Shown piece by piece: positions 1-9,001 of a stretch of DNA of 43,134 bases. Both the position numbers and the translations under genes were made by a program. Under the pieces are notes generated by a model. That model did no database searches, was not told the origin of the DNA, and saw nothing but the letters and a program-made list of their open reading frames with translations. Every line of letters begins with the position of its first letter. Within the stretch, counting starts at the first letter, position 1. Where the stretch lies: the NCBI RefSeq assembly GCF_008370685.1, contig NZ_VTZU01000061.1, positions 1 through 43,134 of the forward strand, read 5' to 3'. The stretch is from Aquimarina sp. RZ0. Lineage in GTDB: Bacteria; Bacteroidota; Bacteroidia; Flavobacteriales; Flavobacteriaceae.

Positions 1-291
1 CCAGTCTATTTTTTGATTGGACAATATCCGATAGTAGGCATCCTTACCAAAATTAAAAATACCTTTTTCAGAATTTCTCACAAAGGAATGAATTGTTTGA
101 TGTCCTAAGACCGGTAAAACCAAGAGTTCTTGAAAAGGAATACCACTCTTTTTTACCCAAGTAAAAGATTTGCTAGTTTTCTTAAACTTCAAAATCCCTA
201 AGTGGTTGGACAGATATTCAGGGGTAATCCATTTGCGATCGAAAATCCCTTTTATTTCTTCAATTTTAGCGATATCTTTGTTAGGTAGCAT
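1..291 (-). CDS. IS4-type transposase, N-terminal part (runs off window)
   Basis: An open frame of 97 codons starts with ATG (complement of 289-291) and is still open at base 1, so the C-terminal part, including the DDE catalytic core, lies outside the window. The visible part has a short helical N-terminus (MLPNKDIAKIEEIKGIF), an IPFQELLVLPVL segment, and a FGKDAYYRILSN..IDW segment. These resemble the N-terminal region of IS4-family transposases of Firmicutes and Bacteroidetes, which share a KDxxYRxxxxxxxxW pattern. The assignment is by remembered family pattern, and completeness of the element cannot be judged. No host gene continues into this frame. Confidence 0.7.
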   Translation of the reverse strand, partial: MLPNKDIAKIEEIKGIFDRKWITPEYLSNHLGILKFKKTSKSFTWVKKSGIPFQELLVLPVLGHQTIHSFVRNSEKGIFNFGKDAYYRILSNQKIDW

Positions 292-417
292 GTTTTGTAT
301 TTGTTTGTCTTTCAACTTAAAAATACAATAAAATCAAGGGTTCACCAAGGTTTTCATGCTACTTTTTTCCTTTTTTAACACCCCTAAAAACCTGTAAATA
401 CTAGGTGCGAAACTTCA
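1..417 (-). mobile_element. Probable end of an IS4-type insertion sequence
   Basis: The partial transposase is followed, upstream of its start codon, by about 125 bp of non-coding sequence. This ends near base 417 in GGTGCGAAACTTCAG, which on the element's strand reads CTGAAGTTTCGCACC, the style of terminus seen in IS4-type elements. The opposite end and any target duplication are outside the window, so the exact boundary is an inference. Confidence 0.35.
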
Positions 418-435
418 GTAACTTTAGGAATAATT

Positions 436-612
436 ATGTCTGCATATTCAAGTTATGCAGTAAATTTAATTAATCAAGAAGACTTTGGGTGTACAATGAC
501 TATATATAAATATAACGATGCTGGTCAGCTAATGACGATTATACCAGATGTTCCTTGTGATGCGAATCCAGGTGATTATTTAATAAAACACTTGATTAAG
601 TGTTTATTTTAA
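436..612 (+). CDS. Small ORF, 58 aa, unknown
   Basis: ATG at 436 to TAA at 610-612 encodes 58 residues starting MSAYSSYAVNLINQ and ending HLIKCLF. It has three cysteines (in DFGCTM, DVPCDA and IKCLF) and no signal peptide or membrane segment. TAGGAA lies about 8 bases before the ATG and could serve as a weak ribosome site. It sits between the insertion-sequence end and the GLPGLI genes, on their strand. It could be a real small protein, a peptide precursor linked to the neighbouring genes, or a fragment left by the insertion. I recognise no family. Confidence 0.35.
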   Translation: MSAYSSYAVNLINQEDFGCTMTIYKYNDAGQLMTIIPDVPCDANPGDYLIKHLIKCLF

Positions 613-640
613 TTTCTTATTATTAGAATTTTAGGTTTTA

Positions 641-648
641 TACTTTTG
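641..648 (+). promoter_or_regulatory. Candidate -7 box for the GLPGLI operon
   Basis: TACTTTTG matches the Bacteroidetes -7 consensus TAnnTTTG exactly and lies 90 bases before the first GLPGLI start, giving a leader of roughly 80-85 bases. No good TTG -33 element is visible at the usual spacing, so the match could be chance in AT-rich DNA. Confidence 0.35.
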
Positions 649-738
649 CTGTTTATAAAATGTAAGTACTAAGGAATTAGAATTATTCAAGATTAAATTT
701 TTGTACAGAAACGGTTTATTAATCAAATATTTTAAATC

Positions 739-1542
739 ATGAAAAAATCCATTATTGCATTCATATTGTCAATACTTAGTTATGTAATTAATGTGCAAGC
801 TCAAGATTCTATCATTGGTATTGTAGAATACCATTTTATCATAAATAATCCAAATGGTACTTCTTTTGCAAATCCTTATTTACTTTATTTTAATAATCAG
901 GCATCATTTTATAAGGGAATTAGTAAAACCCCAATAAAATTAAAGAATACACAAAAAGAAGAAGATCAATTTTTAAACGATGAAAAAATAGTAGAGAATA
1001 TAGAAATAAGTACTCTTCCTTCTAATTATGTATACAGTAATTTTGTTGGTAATACTTTGATTTTTAGAGAAAAATTAAATAATAAGCCATTTAGAGTACA
1101 AGATGAAATCGAAACTATTAATTGGGAATTATCTGATGAACGAAAAAAAATTGGTAAGTATGCTTGCCAGAAAGCAAAGGGTTTCTATAGAGGAAGAACG
1201 TATACAATTTGGTTTACTTCTGATATTCCAGTATCTCACGGTCCTTGGAAACTGAGAGGGCTTCCTGGATTAATATTAGAAGCTTCTGATGAAAGAAGTT
1301 TATATGGTTTTAGAGCTATAAAAATAGATTTAAACCCTGAGTATGATTCTGTAAAAAATAGTCTTAAGGAACCAAATGAGGATAAACAAGAAAGTATGGA
1401 AGAGTATAAAATAGCGATCAAGAACAAACTAAGAGATTACGAGGCTATGATATTGGCTTCGATGCCAAGAGGTACTAAAGTAAAAAAGAATTGTGAGGAA
1501 TGTCCAAAAGCAGAAGATCTTAACCTTGAGATTTTTGAATAA
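739..1542 (+). CDS. GLPGLI family protein
   Basis: This is a 267-residue exported protein. Residues 1-21 form a signal peptide (hydrophobic core IIAFILSILSYVI, then VQAQ). The family hallmark GPWKLRGLPGLILEASDE lies at about residues 168-185, with GLPGLI itself at 174-179. Before it come the conserved IGKYACQKAKGFYRGRTYTIWF block and WFTSDIPVS. GLPGLI proteins are a Bacteroidetes-specific periplasmic or surface family of unknown biochemical role. The gene is first of a tandem pair ending at a TonB-receptor-like gene, and that co-occurrence is common for the family. The C-terminus has two close cysteines (KKNCEECPK). Confidence 0.9.
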   Translation: MKKSIIAFILSILSYVINVQAQDSIIGIVEYHFIINNPNGTSFANPYLLYFNNQASFYKGISKTPIKLKNTQKEEDQFLNDEKIVENIEISTLPSNYVYSNFVGNTLIFREKLNNKPFRVQDEIETINWELSDERKKIGKYACQKAKGFYRGRTYTIWFTSDIPVSHGPWKLRGLPGLILEASDERSLYGFRAIKIDLNPEYDSVKNSLKEPNEDKQESMEEYKIAIKNKLRDYEAMILASMPRGTKVKKNCEECPKAEDLNLEIFE

Positions 1543-1593
1543 AATAAGTTGAATTTTTTAAAGAATATTCCCTGAATGTAGGGTGGATAAAAT

Positions 1594-2397
1594 ATGAAGA
1601 ATAAAATAATACTGATATTCTTTTTTATGAATATTTCAGGATATGGTATTGCCCAAGAGTATACTATTCAAAATGGTAAGATAGCGTATGAATATCAAAT
1701 CACGAATCAAACGGGCGTTATAACTAATTCGATAAATAATCTTTACTTTTCTAATGATCTAACTATGTTTATTTCCAATACAGAAAAAGGGAGTAATATG
1801 AGTTCGGAGTCGAATAAAGATACTGTTGATTCTATGGGTACTATTAGAAAAACAAAAATTATTCGAAATAGTTTGACAAAATTTTTTTTCATTAATAATA
1901 GAACTAAAAAGATTATTTTCAGAACTTCAGTAGGTATGGAGAATTATACAGTCAGAGATACCCTAACTCCGATTTCGTGGCAATTATATCAGGAGTTTAA
2001 GCAAGTAGGCGAGTATAAATGCCAAAAGGCAACAGCTCCTTTTAGGGGTAGGATATATACCGTTTGGTTTGCAAAGGAGATACCGGTTCCTTATGGACCT
2101 TGGAAACTGAATGGTTTGCCTGGTCTAATCCTAGAAGCCTCGGATCATAAGGGGAAATACCAATACAGGGCATTAAAAATGCAATTTAATATTTCTAAAG
2201 AAGAAATTGAAACTGTTTTAGCTTTACCAAAGGATGTAAAACGTATTGATGATATGAACGTATATATAAAAGCGATCCAGAATGAATGTGAAAATACTCG
2301 TTCTAGAGCATTAGCATCTCTGCCTAAGGGAGCTACGTTAATGCTAGATTGTGATGACTTAGATAAAACTAGAAATCGAACACAAGAATCATTTTAG
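1594..2397 (+). CDS. GLPGLI family protein (tandem paralogue)
   Basis: This protein is also 267 residues. The signal peptide runs to about residue 20 (IILIFFFMNISGYGIAQ). The hallmark GPWKLNGLPGLILEASDH is at the same positions as in the upstream gene (GLPGLI at 174-179), and the YKCQKATAPFRGRIYTVWFA block also lines up, so the pair is a tandem duplication. Outside these blocks, especially residues 40-125 and the C-terminus, the two have diverged strongly. The gap to the upstream gene is 51 bp and to the downstream receptor gene 87 bp, consistent with one transcript. The molecular function of the family is unknown. Confidence 0.9.
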   Translation: MKNKIILIFFFMNISGYGIAQEYTIQNGKIAYEYQITNQTGVITNSINNLYFSNDLTMFISNTEKGSNMSSESNKDTVDSMGTIRKTKIIRNSLTKFFFINNRTKKIIFRTSVGMENYTVRDTLTPISWQLYQEFKQVGEYKCQKATAPFRGRIYTVWFAKEIPVPYGPWKLNGLPGLILEASDHKGKYQYRALKMQFNISKEEIETVLALPKDVKRIDDMNVYIKAIQNECENTRSRALASLPKGATLMLDCDDLDKTRNRTQESF

Positions 2398-2484
2398 TAG
2401 TTTAAATTTTAAATCACGGAGGTTATTGGTTAGCAAAAATATATAATAATCTTCTATTTCCGAATGTATATTTAAAGAGAGATA

Positions 2485-5163
2485 GTGGTTAGAACACATA
2501 TTTTTTTATTTTTTAATTGCTTAATTATAAATATGTTAAGCAGTTTTTCGTATGGACAGATTATAATTACTGGTGTAGTAAAAGACACGCTAGCTAATCC
2601 CATAACATCATCAAATGTTTATCTAAAGGATGTTTCTACAGATGCCATTATTACCTTTGCATATACTGATCAGAGAGGTAGATATACATTAAAAACGGAG
2701 CAGTCAGGGGGGGTTATTCTTAGTTTTTCAGCACTCGGATATAAGACTTCATATAGTGAGGTGGTATTAGAAAAAGATTCAAGAATTATAAAAGACGTAG
2801 TATTAAATCCGAGTTCATACAACTTAGAAGAAGTTGTCATCATTTCAGAACGCGCCATCACAGAAAAAAAAGATACGATTATATTCAATGCATCTTCTTT
2901 TAAGCAAGGAGAAGAAACTGTAGTACAGGATTTACTTAAAAAATTGCCAGGGGTTGATGTTTCAGATACTGGGATTATTAAAGTAGACGGTAGAGAGGTA
3001 GAAAAAGTTATGGTCGAGGGGGATGATTTTTTTAGAAAGGGATACAAACTGTTAACTAAAAACCTGGACGTTAATGCAGTTGATAAAGTAGAAGTATTAC
3101 GTAGGTATTCTAATAATAAATTACTTAAAGGTATCGAAGAAAGTGAAAAGGTAGCAATTAATCTTAAACTTGATGAAAATTTCAGACGAGATTGGTTTGG
3201 TACCATCGCGCCAGGATATGGCGTCGTCTTAGAAAATAGCTATGATGTAGATGCAACCGTTTCTAGTTTCGGTAAAAAAAATAAATATTTTCTTATCGGG
3301 AGCCTTAATAATATTGGAGAAGACGTTACAGAAGATGTTCGGGGATTGATCGATTCCAGAAATTATGGAGAACCTGGAAATGTAGGAGAAAACCAAAAAG
3401 GATATGAATTAATATCTCTAAACTCACAAGTGCCAGGATTAAAAAAGTCGAGAACTAATTTTAATAATGCAGAACTACTTTCATTAAACTCTATTTTTAA
3501 GGTATCTCCAAAAGTAAATCTAAAAGTCTTGGGGCTTTTTAATTCTGATGACAATAATTTTTTCAGTAATGGATTTGAAAATTTTTTTATTGAGGGAGCA
3601 GCATTTACCAATACAGAAAATTATACGCTTTCTAAAAATACGAATATAGGCTATGGTCGCGTAGAAGTAGACTATGATATATCAGAATCAAGATTATTAG
3701 AATATGAAGGGACTTATAATAATTCAGTCATTAACACAGGAACTCAATTGCTATTTAATGATCAGGATAACAATGAAAGTTTAGAGAATAAATTTGAGTT
3801 ACACAATCATAAGGTCACCTTTAGCAATAGGTTTCAAAAGAATAAAGTATTTGTTCTATCAGGTCGGTATATAAAGGAGAATAAACCACAAGAATATAGA
3901 ACTAATCAATTTTTATTTCAAGAATTCTTTCCAACGGTTGATGAAGTGAATAATATCAATCAACTTAGTGAAAACAAATTTAAGTATGCGGGTTTTAAAG
4001 GACAACTACTAGATCGAAAGGAGAACAACGATCTTTGGGATTTTAGCATGGGGTATGAGTTTCGAAAAGATAATTTAGTATCCGATTTTTTTCTAAAAGA
4101 AGACCAAAATATTATAGTAAGACCTGATGATTTTAGTAATAATATAGAATACACAGCGCACGATTTATACATAGGAACTGGTTATAGAAAAAAACTTGAT
4201 AAGGTAGCTATTGGGCTAAATTTAGAAGGGCATCAATTGTTTAATGATCTTAGTCAAGAATCACAAAATAGAAAAGAATCCCCTTTTCTGTTTAATTCTA
4301 AATTTAATTTTAAATGGGAAATTAATAAAACCAATACCATTAATGCATTTGCAGAAAATAAAACTTCTAATGCCTCTATTGTTGATGTATATAGTGGTAA
4401 TGTATTGACAGGTTTTCGGGATTTTTCAAGAGGTTTGGGAACGTTTAATCAATTAAATACTACAACTATTTTTACAGGCTATAACTTAGGAAATTTTGGG
4501 GATCGATTTATTGCGAATATATCCTTGTTGTATGTCAAAGAAAATGATTTTATTAGCACAAATTCGCGAATATCTCAGAACGTAATACAATCAACGGCAA
4601 TTAGAGTTAAGGATAAAGAACTATATAAAGTAAGTAGCAAATTGGATAGGTATTTTAGATGGATTCGTTCTAATTTTAAAGTTAAACTTAATTATTCTCA
4701 ATCAGAGTTTAAAAACATTGTAAATAATAATTTGCGAAATGTCCTATATGAAACTTATGAATATGGCTTGGAACTTAGATCTGGTTTTAGAGGAATTTTT
4801 AATTATCACGCTGGAACTACTTGGAACACTACACAGGTCAAAACTTCAACTACCAATACCTCCAATCAAAACAGTACTTTTCTAGACCTTTCTTTCGTAT
4901 TCAGCCCTAAACTAAATTTACAAATACAATCAGAATTTTATTATTTTGATAATCTTCAAAAAGGTGATAAGGATTATTGTTTTACAGATTTTGAGTTAAA
5001 CTACAAACCAAAAAATAAAAATATAAATTTTTCTTTGATTGGAAATAACTTGTTGAATACTAGTGTTTTTAGAAATTTTACTGTAAATGACACCTACGTT
5101 TCCAGTACCGAATACAGATTACTACCCAGATACGTACTACTTAAAGCAAGCTATAAATTTTAA
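2485..5163 (+). CDS. TonB-receptor-like outer-membrane beta-barrel protein with CarboxypepD_reg domain
   Basis: An 892-residue outer-membrane protein. A signal peptide (ending about SFSYGQ, residue 25) precedes a carboxypeptidase-regulatory-like domain (about 26-115: ITGVVKDTLANPITSSNVYL, DQRGRYTL). A plug-like domain follows (about 120-225: VQDLLKKLPGVDVSDTGIIKVDGREV), then a long barrel region ending in KASYKF with a C-terminal aromatic. No TonB box was recognised, so it may be a receptor-like barrel rather than an energised transporter. The only plausible start is GTG at 2485, preceded by AAAGAGAG; the ATG at 2464 runs straight into a stop. It closes the GLPGLI cluster and is likely its surface partner. 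The substrate is unknown. Confidence 0.85.
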   Translation: MVRTHIFLFFNCLIINMLSSFSYGQIIITGVVKDTLANPITSSNVYLKDVSTDAIITFAYTDQRGRYTLKTEQSGGVILSFSALGYKTSYSEVVLEKDSRIIKDVVLNPSSYNLEEVVIISERAITEKKDTIIFNASSFKQGEETVVQDLLKKLPGVDVSDTGIIKVDGREVEKVMVEGDDFFRKGYKLLTKNLDVNAVDKVEVLRRYSNNKLLKGIEESEKVAINLKLDENFRRDWFGTIAPGYGVVLENSYDVDATVSSFGKKNKYFLIGSLNNIGEDVTEDVRGLIDSRNYGEPGNVGENQKGYELISLNSQVPGLKKSRTNFNNAELLSLNSIFKVSPKVNLKVLGLFNSDDNNFFSNGFENFFIEGAAFTNTENYTLSKNTNIGYGRVEVDYDISESRLLEYEGTYNNSVINTGTQLLFNDQDNNESLENKFELHNHKVTFSNRFQKNKVFVLSGRYIKENKPQEYRTNQFLFQEFFPTVDEVNNINQLSENKFKYAGFKGQLLDRKENNDLWDFSMGYEFRKDNLVSDFFLKEDQNIIVRPDDFSNNIEYTAHDLYIGTGYRKKLDKVAIGLNLEGHQLFNDLSQESQNRKESPFLFNSKFNFKWEINKTNTINAFAENKTSNASIVDVYSGNVLTGFRDFSRGLGTFNQLNTTTIFTGYNLGNFGDRFIANISLLYVKENDFISTNSRISQNVIQSTAIRVKDKELYKVSSKLDRYFRWIRSNFKVKLNYSQSEFKNIVNNNLRNVLYETYEYGLELRSGFRGIFNYHAGTTWNTTQVKTSTTNTSNQNSTFLDLSFVFSPKLNLQIQSEFYYFDNLQKGDKDYCFTDFELNYKPKNKNINFSLIGNNLLNTSVFRNFTVNDTYVSSTEYRLLPRYVLLKASYKF

Positions 5164-5302
5164 GATTTTTTAAGTAAGCTTATCACCAGTTTAGTATCTT
5201 TAACACAGTTTTTAAAAGAATACGAATTGAGAATCAATCGTTTGGGGTATTCAGTACATTTTAAAATCATAGTATGGACTCAATAAAACGAATGGAGCAG
5301 AT

Positions 5303-5428
5303 ATGAAACTATTTTCTGGTCTTGCAGTCAATCTTGGTATGAATATTGTTTTTAATATCAAAGAAACCAAGAAAATGAAAGAAAAACATCGCGAAAGATT
5401 AAAGAAAAAATGGGAAAACAAAGAATAA
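5303..5428 (+). CDS. Small basic protein, 41 aa
   Basis: ATG at 5303 with a well placed GGAG (5294-5297) opens a 41-codon frame that ends inside the next gene, overlapping it by 19 bases. The product has a short hydrophobic start (MKLFSGLAVNLGMNIVFNI) followed by a highly charged helix rich in Lys, Arg and Glu (ETKKMKEKHRERLKKKW). It could be a tiny membrane-anchored protein. The good ribosome site and the overlap suggest translational coupling with the lipoprotein gene that follows. No family is recognised. Confidence 0.5.
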   Translation: MKLFSGLAVNLGMNIVFNIKETKKMKEKHRERLKKKWENKE

Positions 5429-5925
5429 CTATACAATCGATTATGACAGGATTAAGTATTGCCTGTCTATTAATTATTTTTACACAATGTGCAAGCAGTC
5501 AACAAGTGGATAAACAAGCGCCAATAACTTTTAATTCACCTTATTACCAGGAATGGGTATCTGGTATTAGAGAGGGAGGATCTGGATTTATAGTATATCT
5601 TCCGGTAAACGAAGATACCAGTATAGTATTGGAAGAAGTATATTTTAAAGGAAAAAAAATTGAATTAGAGCGTAAAAAAAATCAGGCTGTTTATATAGGG
5701 AGGTATACAAATCCCGGCACGGTGGTAAGAGATCTTATAATGAGTGATGATCCTAAGGAAGAAGCTAAAAATGAAGTGCCGGCATTAGAAGAAAAAATAC
5801 CTTTTGAGTTACAAGAGAATGAGTGTATGATTGGATACACTAAAAATGGAAAGAAAGGATATTTTAAATTGGATCGTCTGCCAGAAAAACAAATGAAGGG
5901 AATTCCCATGCAGATACGGCAATAA
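5410..5925 (+). CDS. Conserved hypothetical lipoprotein
   Basis: 171 residues with an N-terminal membrane segment and a lipobox at LIIFTQC (Cys at residue 27), so it is likely anchored in the outer or inner membrane. The mature part has an FNSPYYQEWVSGIREGGSG segment, followed by a small beta-rich domain (FIVYLPVNEDTSIVLEEVYFKGKKIELE). It resembles short flavobacterial lipoproteins of unknown function seen near this flippase/dut cluster, from memory only. The gene overlaps the 41-aa ORF upstream and lies 35 bp before the flippase gene, suggesting an operon. Confidence 0.7.
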   Translation: MGKQRITIQSIMTGLSIACLLIIFTQCASSQQVDKQAPITFNSPYYQEWVSGIREGGSGFIVYLPVNEDTSIVLEEVYFKGKKIELERKKNQAVYIGRYTNPGTVVRDLIMSDDPKEEAKNEVPALEEKIPFELQENECMIGYTKNGKKGYFKLDRLPEKQMKGIPMQIRQ

Positions 5926-5960
5926 AAGTTGTATTTTTAGAACCACAATCTAAAGACCAG

Positions 5961-7415
5961 TTGGGAATTTTTCAGAAACTCTTTAAGCAAACTTTTATTT
6001 ATGGGCTGGCGACAGTGTTACCACGCATGTTGTCATTTCTTTTGGTAATTGTGCATACTAAATATCTTGATGGTCCCATATCCTATGGTAGGGTTACTAT
6101 CTTGTTTTCTTGGATACTCGTATTTAATGTACTGTTGGCATATGGAATGGAAACTTCGTTTTTTAGATTTTTTAATATAGATCAATATAAACATAAAGTT
6201 ACCAGTATCTCTGCAATTTCTATTGTATTGACCACACTACTATTTTTAATTCTTGCTTTTATTGCGCAGGATCAGGTGTCGTCTCTTCTTGATATAGATA
6301 AAGAATTTTTAGGATATGTTGTTCTAATTTTGGCGTTAGATTCTTTGGTGATCATTCCATTTGCTAGTTTAAGAGCTCGTGAGAGACCTATTCGATATTC
6401 AGTCATTAAGATTATAAACATTGTAATTTATGCGACTCTTAATGTTTTCTTTTTGATTTTTTTGAAAAGATGGTCAGAGGAAATAGTATGGCTTCAGGTA
6501 ATTTATAAAGAAGATTTTCAGATTCAATATATATTTATCGCCAATGTGATAGCTAGTGGTATCACACTTTTATTAATGTTTCCTTTTTATTTTAAAATAA
6601 AATATCAATTTGATAAGCGCCTATGGAACAAGATGATTTTTTATGGAACACCTATTTTGATTTCGGGTCTTGCGTTTGCAATCAATGAACATTTTGATAA
6701 AATTCTTCTGGAACGAATTCTGGAAGGGGAGAAAGGGTTATTCGAATCAGGAGCTTATGCTGCGTGTTATAAATTGGCATTGTTTATGACTTTATTTGCA
6801 ACGGCATTCAGGATGGGGATTGAGCCTTTCTTTTTTAGTCATGCAAAGGAGAAGGATGCACCCAAAACGTATGCAATTATCACTAAATACTTTGTTATTT
6901 TCGGTTCTTTTATTTTAATTATCGTTATTACATTTTCTGAGTTATTGAAAGAAATAATGATCAAAAAACCTGAATACTGGGAAGCAATGGTCGTAGTTCC
7001 TATAATTCTATTGGCTAATTTTTGCTTAGGTATTTATCATAACCTATCAGTTTGGTACAAAGTAACAGATAGGACTAGATTTGGAGCCTATATATCGATT
7101 GTCGGAGCGGTTATTACCTTAGTGCTTAATTTTCTATTAATCCCAGAATATAGTTATGTTGGTTCGGCTATCGCTACCTTGATAGCATATGCTACTATGA
7201 TGGTAGTATCCTGGTATTTTGGAAGAAAATATTATCCTATTCCGTATAATCTAAAGAAAATCGGAATGTATATCGGGTTATCCATAAGTTTTTCTATTTT
7301 ATCATTTTATGTGTTCCATAGTAATTATATAATTTCTATCCCATTATTACTTGTGTTTTTAGTAATTTTGTACATCTCTGAAAACAAGGAATTAAAACAA
7401 ATTTTAAAAAAGTAA
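5961..7415 (+). CDS. Polysaccharide/oligosaccharide flippase (MOP superfamily)
   Basis: A 484-residue, very hydrophobic protein with about 12-14 predicted membrane helices. The N-terminus (GIFQKLFKQTFIYGLATVLPRMLSFLLV) is typical of Wzx/MurJ-like exporters of the MOP superfamily. Members flip lipid-linked sugars across the inner membrane, so a role in cell-surface glycan or lipid-carrier export is likely. No ATG is available at the N-terminus. TTG at 5961 is the most sensible start, and the frame upstream contains no Met back to the previous gene. It is followed after only 3 bases by a terminator-like hairpin and then dut. Confidence 0.85.
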   Translation: MGIFQKLFKQTFIYGLATVLPRMLSFLLVIVHTKYLDGPISYGRVTILFSWILVFNVLLAYGMETSFFRFFNIDQYKHKVTSISAISIVLTTLLFLILAFIAQDQVSSLLDIDKEFLGYVVLILALDSLVIIPFASLRARERPIRYSVIKIINIVIYATLNVFFLIFLKRWSEEIVWLQVIYKEDFQIQYIFIANVIASGITLLLMFPFYFKIKYQFDKRLWNKMIFYGTPILISGLAFAINEHFDKILLERILEGEKGLFESGAYAACYKLALFMTLFATAFRMGIEPFFFSHAKEKDAPKTYAIITKYFVIFGSFILIIVITFSELLKEIMIKKPEYWEAMVVVPIILLANFCLGIYHNLSVWYKVTDRTRFGAYISIVGAVITLVLNFLLIPEYSYVGSAIATLIAYATMMVVSWYFGRKYYPIPYNLKKIGMYIGLSISFSILSFYVFHSNYIISIPLLLVFLVILYISENKELKQILKK

Positions 7416-7418
7416 TAC

Positions 7419-7438
7419 GCTCTGTATGCAGAGCTTTT
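7419..7438 (+). terminator. Rho-independent terminator between flippase and dut
   Basis: GCTCTG, a 4-base loop TATG, CAGAGC, then TTTT form a perfect 6-bp stem with a short U tract. It begins 3 bp after the flippase stop and ends 10 bp before the dut ATG, so it may attenuate rather than separate the two. Confidence 0.6.
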
Positions 7439-7448
7439 TAATATACAT

Positions 7449-7883
7449 ATGCAAATAAATATTATCAATAAATCATCCCATGAGTTACCAAATTATGAAA
7501 CTATTGCTTCTGCAGGAATGGATTTACGGGCAAACCTGAGTGAATCTATCGTATTAAAACCTTTAGAAAGAACCGTTGTTAAAACCGGATTATTTATAGA
7601 GTTACCCGTAGGCTATGAAGCACAAGTACGTCCTAGAAGCGGATTGGCAGCAAAAAAAGGAATTACCGTATTAAATGCTCCAGGTACAGTTGATGCCGAT
7701 TATAGAGGAGAAATTGGGGTAATTTTAGTAAATTTATCTACTGAAGATTTTACCATAGAAAATGGAGAACGTATTGCCCAATTGGTACTAGCAAAACACG
7801 AAAGAGCGACATGGAATGAAGTAGGAACACTTTCTGAAACTACCAGAGGAGCAGGAGGATTTGGGAGTACAGGCGTAAAATAG
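7449..7883 (+). CDS. dut: Deoxyuridine 5'-triphosphate nucleotidohydrolase (dUTPase)
   Basis: 144 residues, normal length for the trimeric family. All five motifs are visible in order: AGMDLRA (motif 1), RPRSGLA (2), GTVDADYRGEIGVILVN (3), GERIAQLVL (4) and the C-terminal RGAGGFGSTG (5), which closes over the active site. The enzyme hydrolyses dUTP to dUMP and pyrophosphate in the cytoplasm, preventing uracil incorporation into DNA and supplying dUMP for dTMP synthesis. It lies between the flippase and the nucleotidyltransferase, an arrangement I recall as common in Flavobacteriia. All catalytic motifs look intact. Confidence 0.97.
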   Translation: MQINIINKSSHELPNYETIASAGMDLRANLSESIVLKPLERTVVKTGLFIELPVGYEAQVRPRSGLAAKKGITVLNAPGTVDADYRGEIGVILVNLSTEDFTIENGERIAQLVLAKHERATWNEVGTLSETTRGAGGFGSTGVK

Positions 7884-7984
7884 TCAAAACAGTTAATTTC
7901 AAGTGATTTTTGGAATAAAACAGAAAAAATAATAAGGAAGATCAATTCAATAAGAATATTCAATCAAACCAATTAAAAAATAAA

Positions 7985-9001
7985 ATGAAAATCATCGTAC
8001 CCATGGCAGGAAGAGGTTCTCGATTAAGACCTCATACACTTACAGTTCCTAAACCATTAATTCCTGTGGCAGGAAAACCAATAGTACATAGATTAGTTTC
8101 TGATATAGCAAAAGTATTAGGAGAACCGATTGAAGAAATAGCATTTGTTTTGGGAGATCCGGCATTTTTTGGTGATGACGTGGTAGAAAGTTTGACAGAA
8201 CTGGCAGAAGGATTGGGAGCAAAAGCTTCTATTTATAGACAAGATCAACCACTGGGAACAGGACATGCGATTATGTGTGCCAAAGATTCTCTTTCCGGAC
8301 CAGCAGTGATTGCCTATGCAGATACCCTGATCAGAGCAGATTTTAATCTCGATAAAGAAGCCGATTCTGTTATTTGGGTAAAACAGGTAGATAGACCAGA
8401 AGCCTATGGGGTAGTAAAGCTAAATGATCAAAAGCAGATTGTAGAATTGGTAGAAAAACCTAAAGAATTTGTATCAGATCTGGCAGTGATAGGAATTTAT
8501 TATTTTAAAGATGTTGCAGTTTTAAAAGATGAATTACAATATGTACTTGATAATAAAATTATTAATGGAGGAGAATATCAAATCAATGATGGAATCAAAA
8601 GAATGATGGCTGATGGAAAAGTTTTTGTTACAGGTCAGGTAGATGAATGGATGGACTGCGGAAACAAAAACGTTACAGTAGAAACCAATACTAGAATGCT
8701 TGGTTTTCTTGAAAAAGATGGAGAAAAATTAATAAGTGACTCAGTGACTCAAAAAAATGCAACTATTATACCTCCCTGTTATATAGGAGATGGGGTTGTC
8801 ATTAAAAATGCATCTATTGGGCCTAATGTTTCTATTGGTGATGGGTGTACTGTAGAAGATACAGCAATCAAAAATAGTTTAGTACAGACAGAAACAGTTA
8901 TAAAAAATGCTACCTTAGACAATGCTATGATAGGAAATCACGTTCTTTATGACGGTAAGTATACTACAATTAGTATTGGTGATTATTCTATTTTGGAATA
9001 G
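7985..9001 (+). CDS. Sugar-phosphate nucleotidyltransferase
   Basis: 338 residues. The N-terminal Rossmann-type domain carries the nucleotidyltransferase signature MAGRGSRLRPHTLTVPKPLIPVAGKP (residues 7-32), plus GTGHAI, the metal-binding AYADTLI region, VEKP and GGEYQINDGIK. The C-terminal third (from about 255) shows hexapeptide-like repeats (IGDGVVIKNASIGPNVSIGDGCTVEDTAIK), indicating a left-handed beta-helix. It would make an NDP-sugar from a sugar 1-phosphate and an NTP, feeding cell-surface glycans. Glucose-1-phosphate thymidylyl- or uridylyl- and mannose-1-phosphate guanylyltransferase are all possible; sequence motifs alone do not settle the substrate. Confidence 0.88.
   Translation: MKIIVPMAGRGSRLRPHTLTVPKPLIPVAGKPIVHRLVSDIAKVLGEPIEEIAFVLGDPAFFGDDVVESLTELAEGLGAKASIYRQDQPLGTGHAIMCAKDSLSGPAVIAYADTLIRADFNLDKEADSVIWVKQVDRPEAYGVVKLNDQKQIVELVEKPKEFVSDLAVIGIYYFKDVAVLKDELQYVLDNKIINGGEYQINDGIKRMMADGKVFVTGQVDEWMDCGNKNVTVETNTRMLGFLEKDGEKLISDSVTQKNATIIPPCYIGDGVVIKNASIGPNVSIGDGCTVEDTAIKNSLVQTETVIKNATLDNAMIGNHVLYDGKYTTISIGDYSILE

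Noticed and set aside
2670..3206. 178-aa reverse frame inside the TonB-receptor-like gene
   Set aside because: Low-complexity Ser/Leu-rich translation of the complementary strand of a clearly coding gene.
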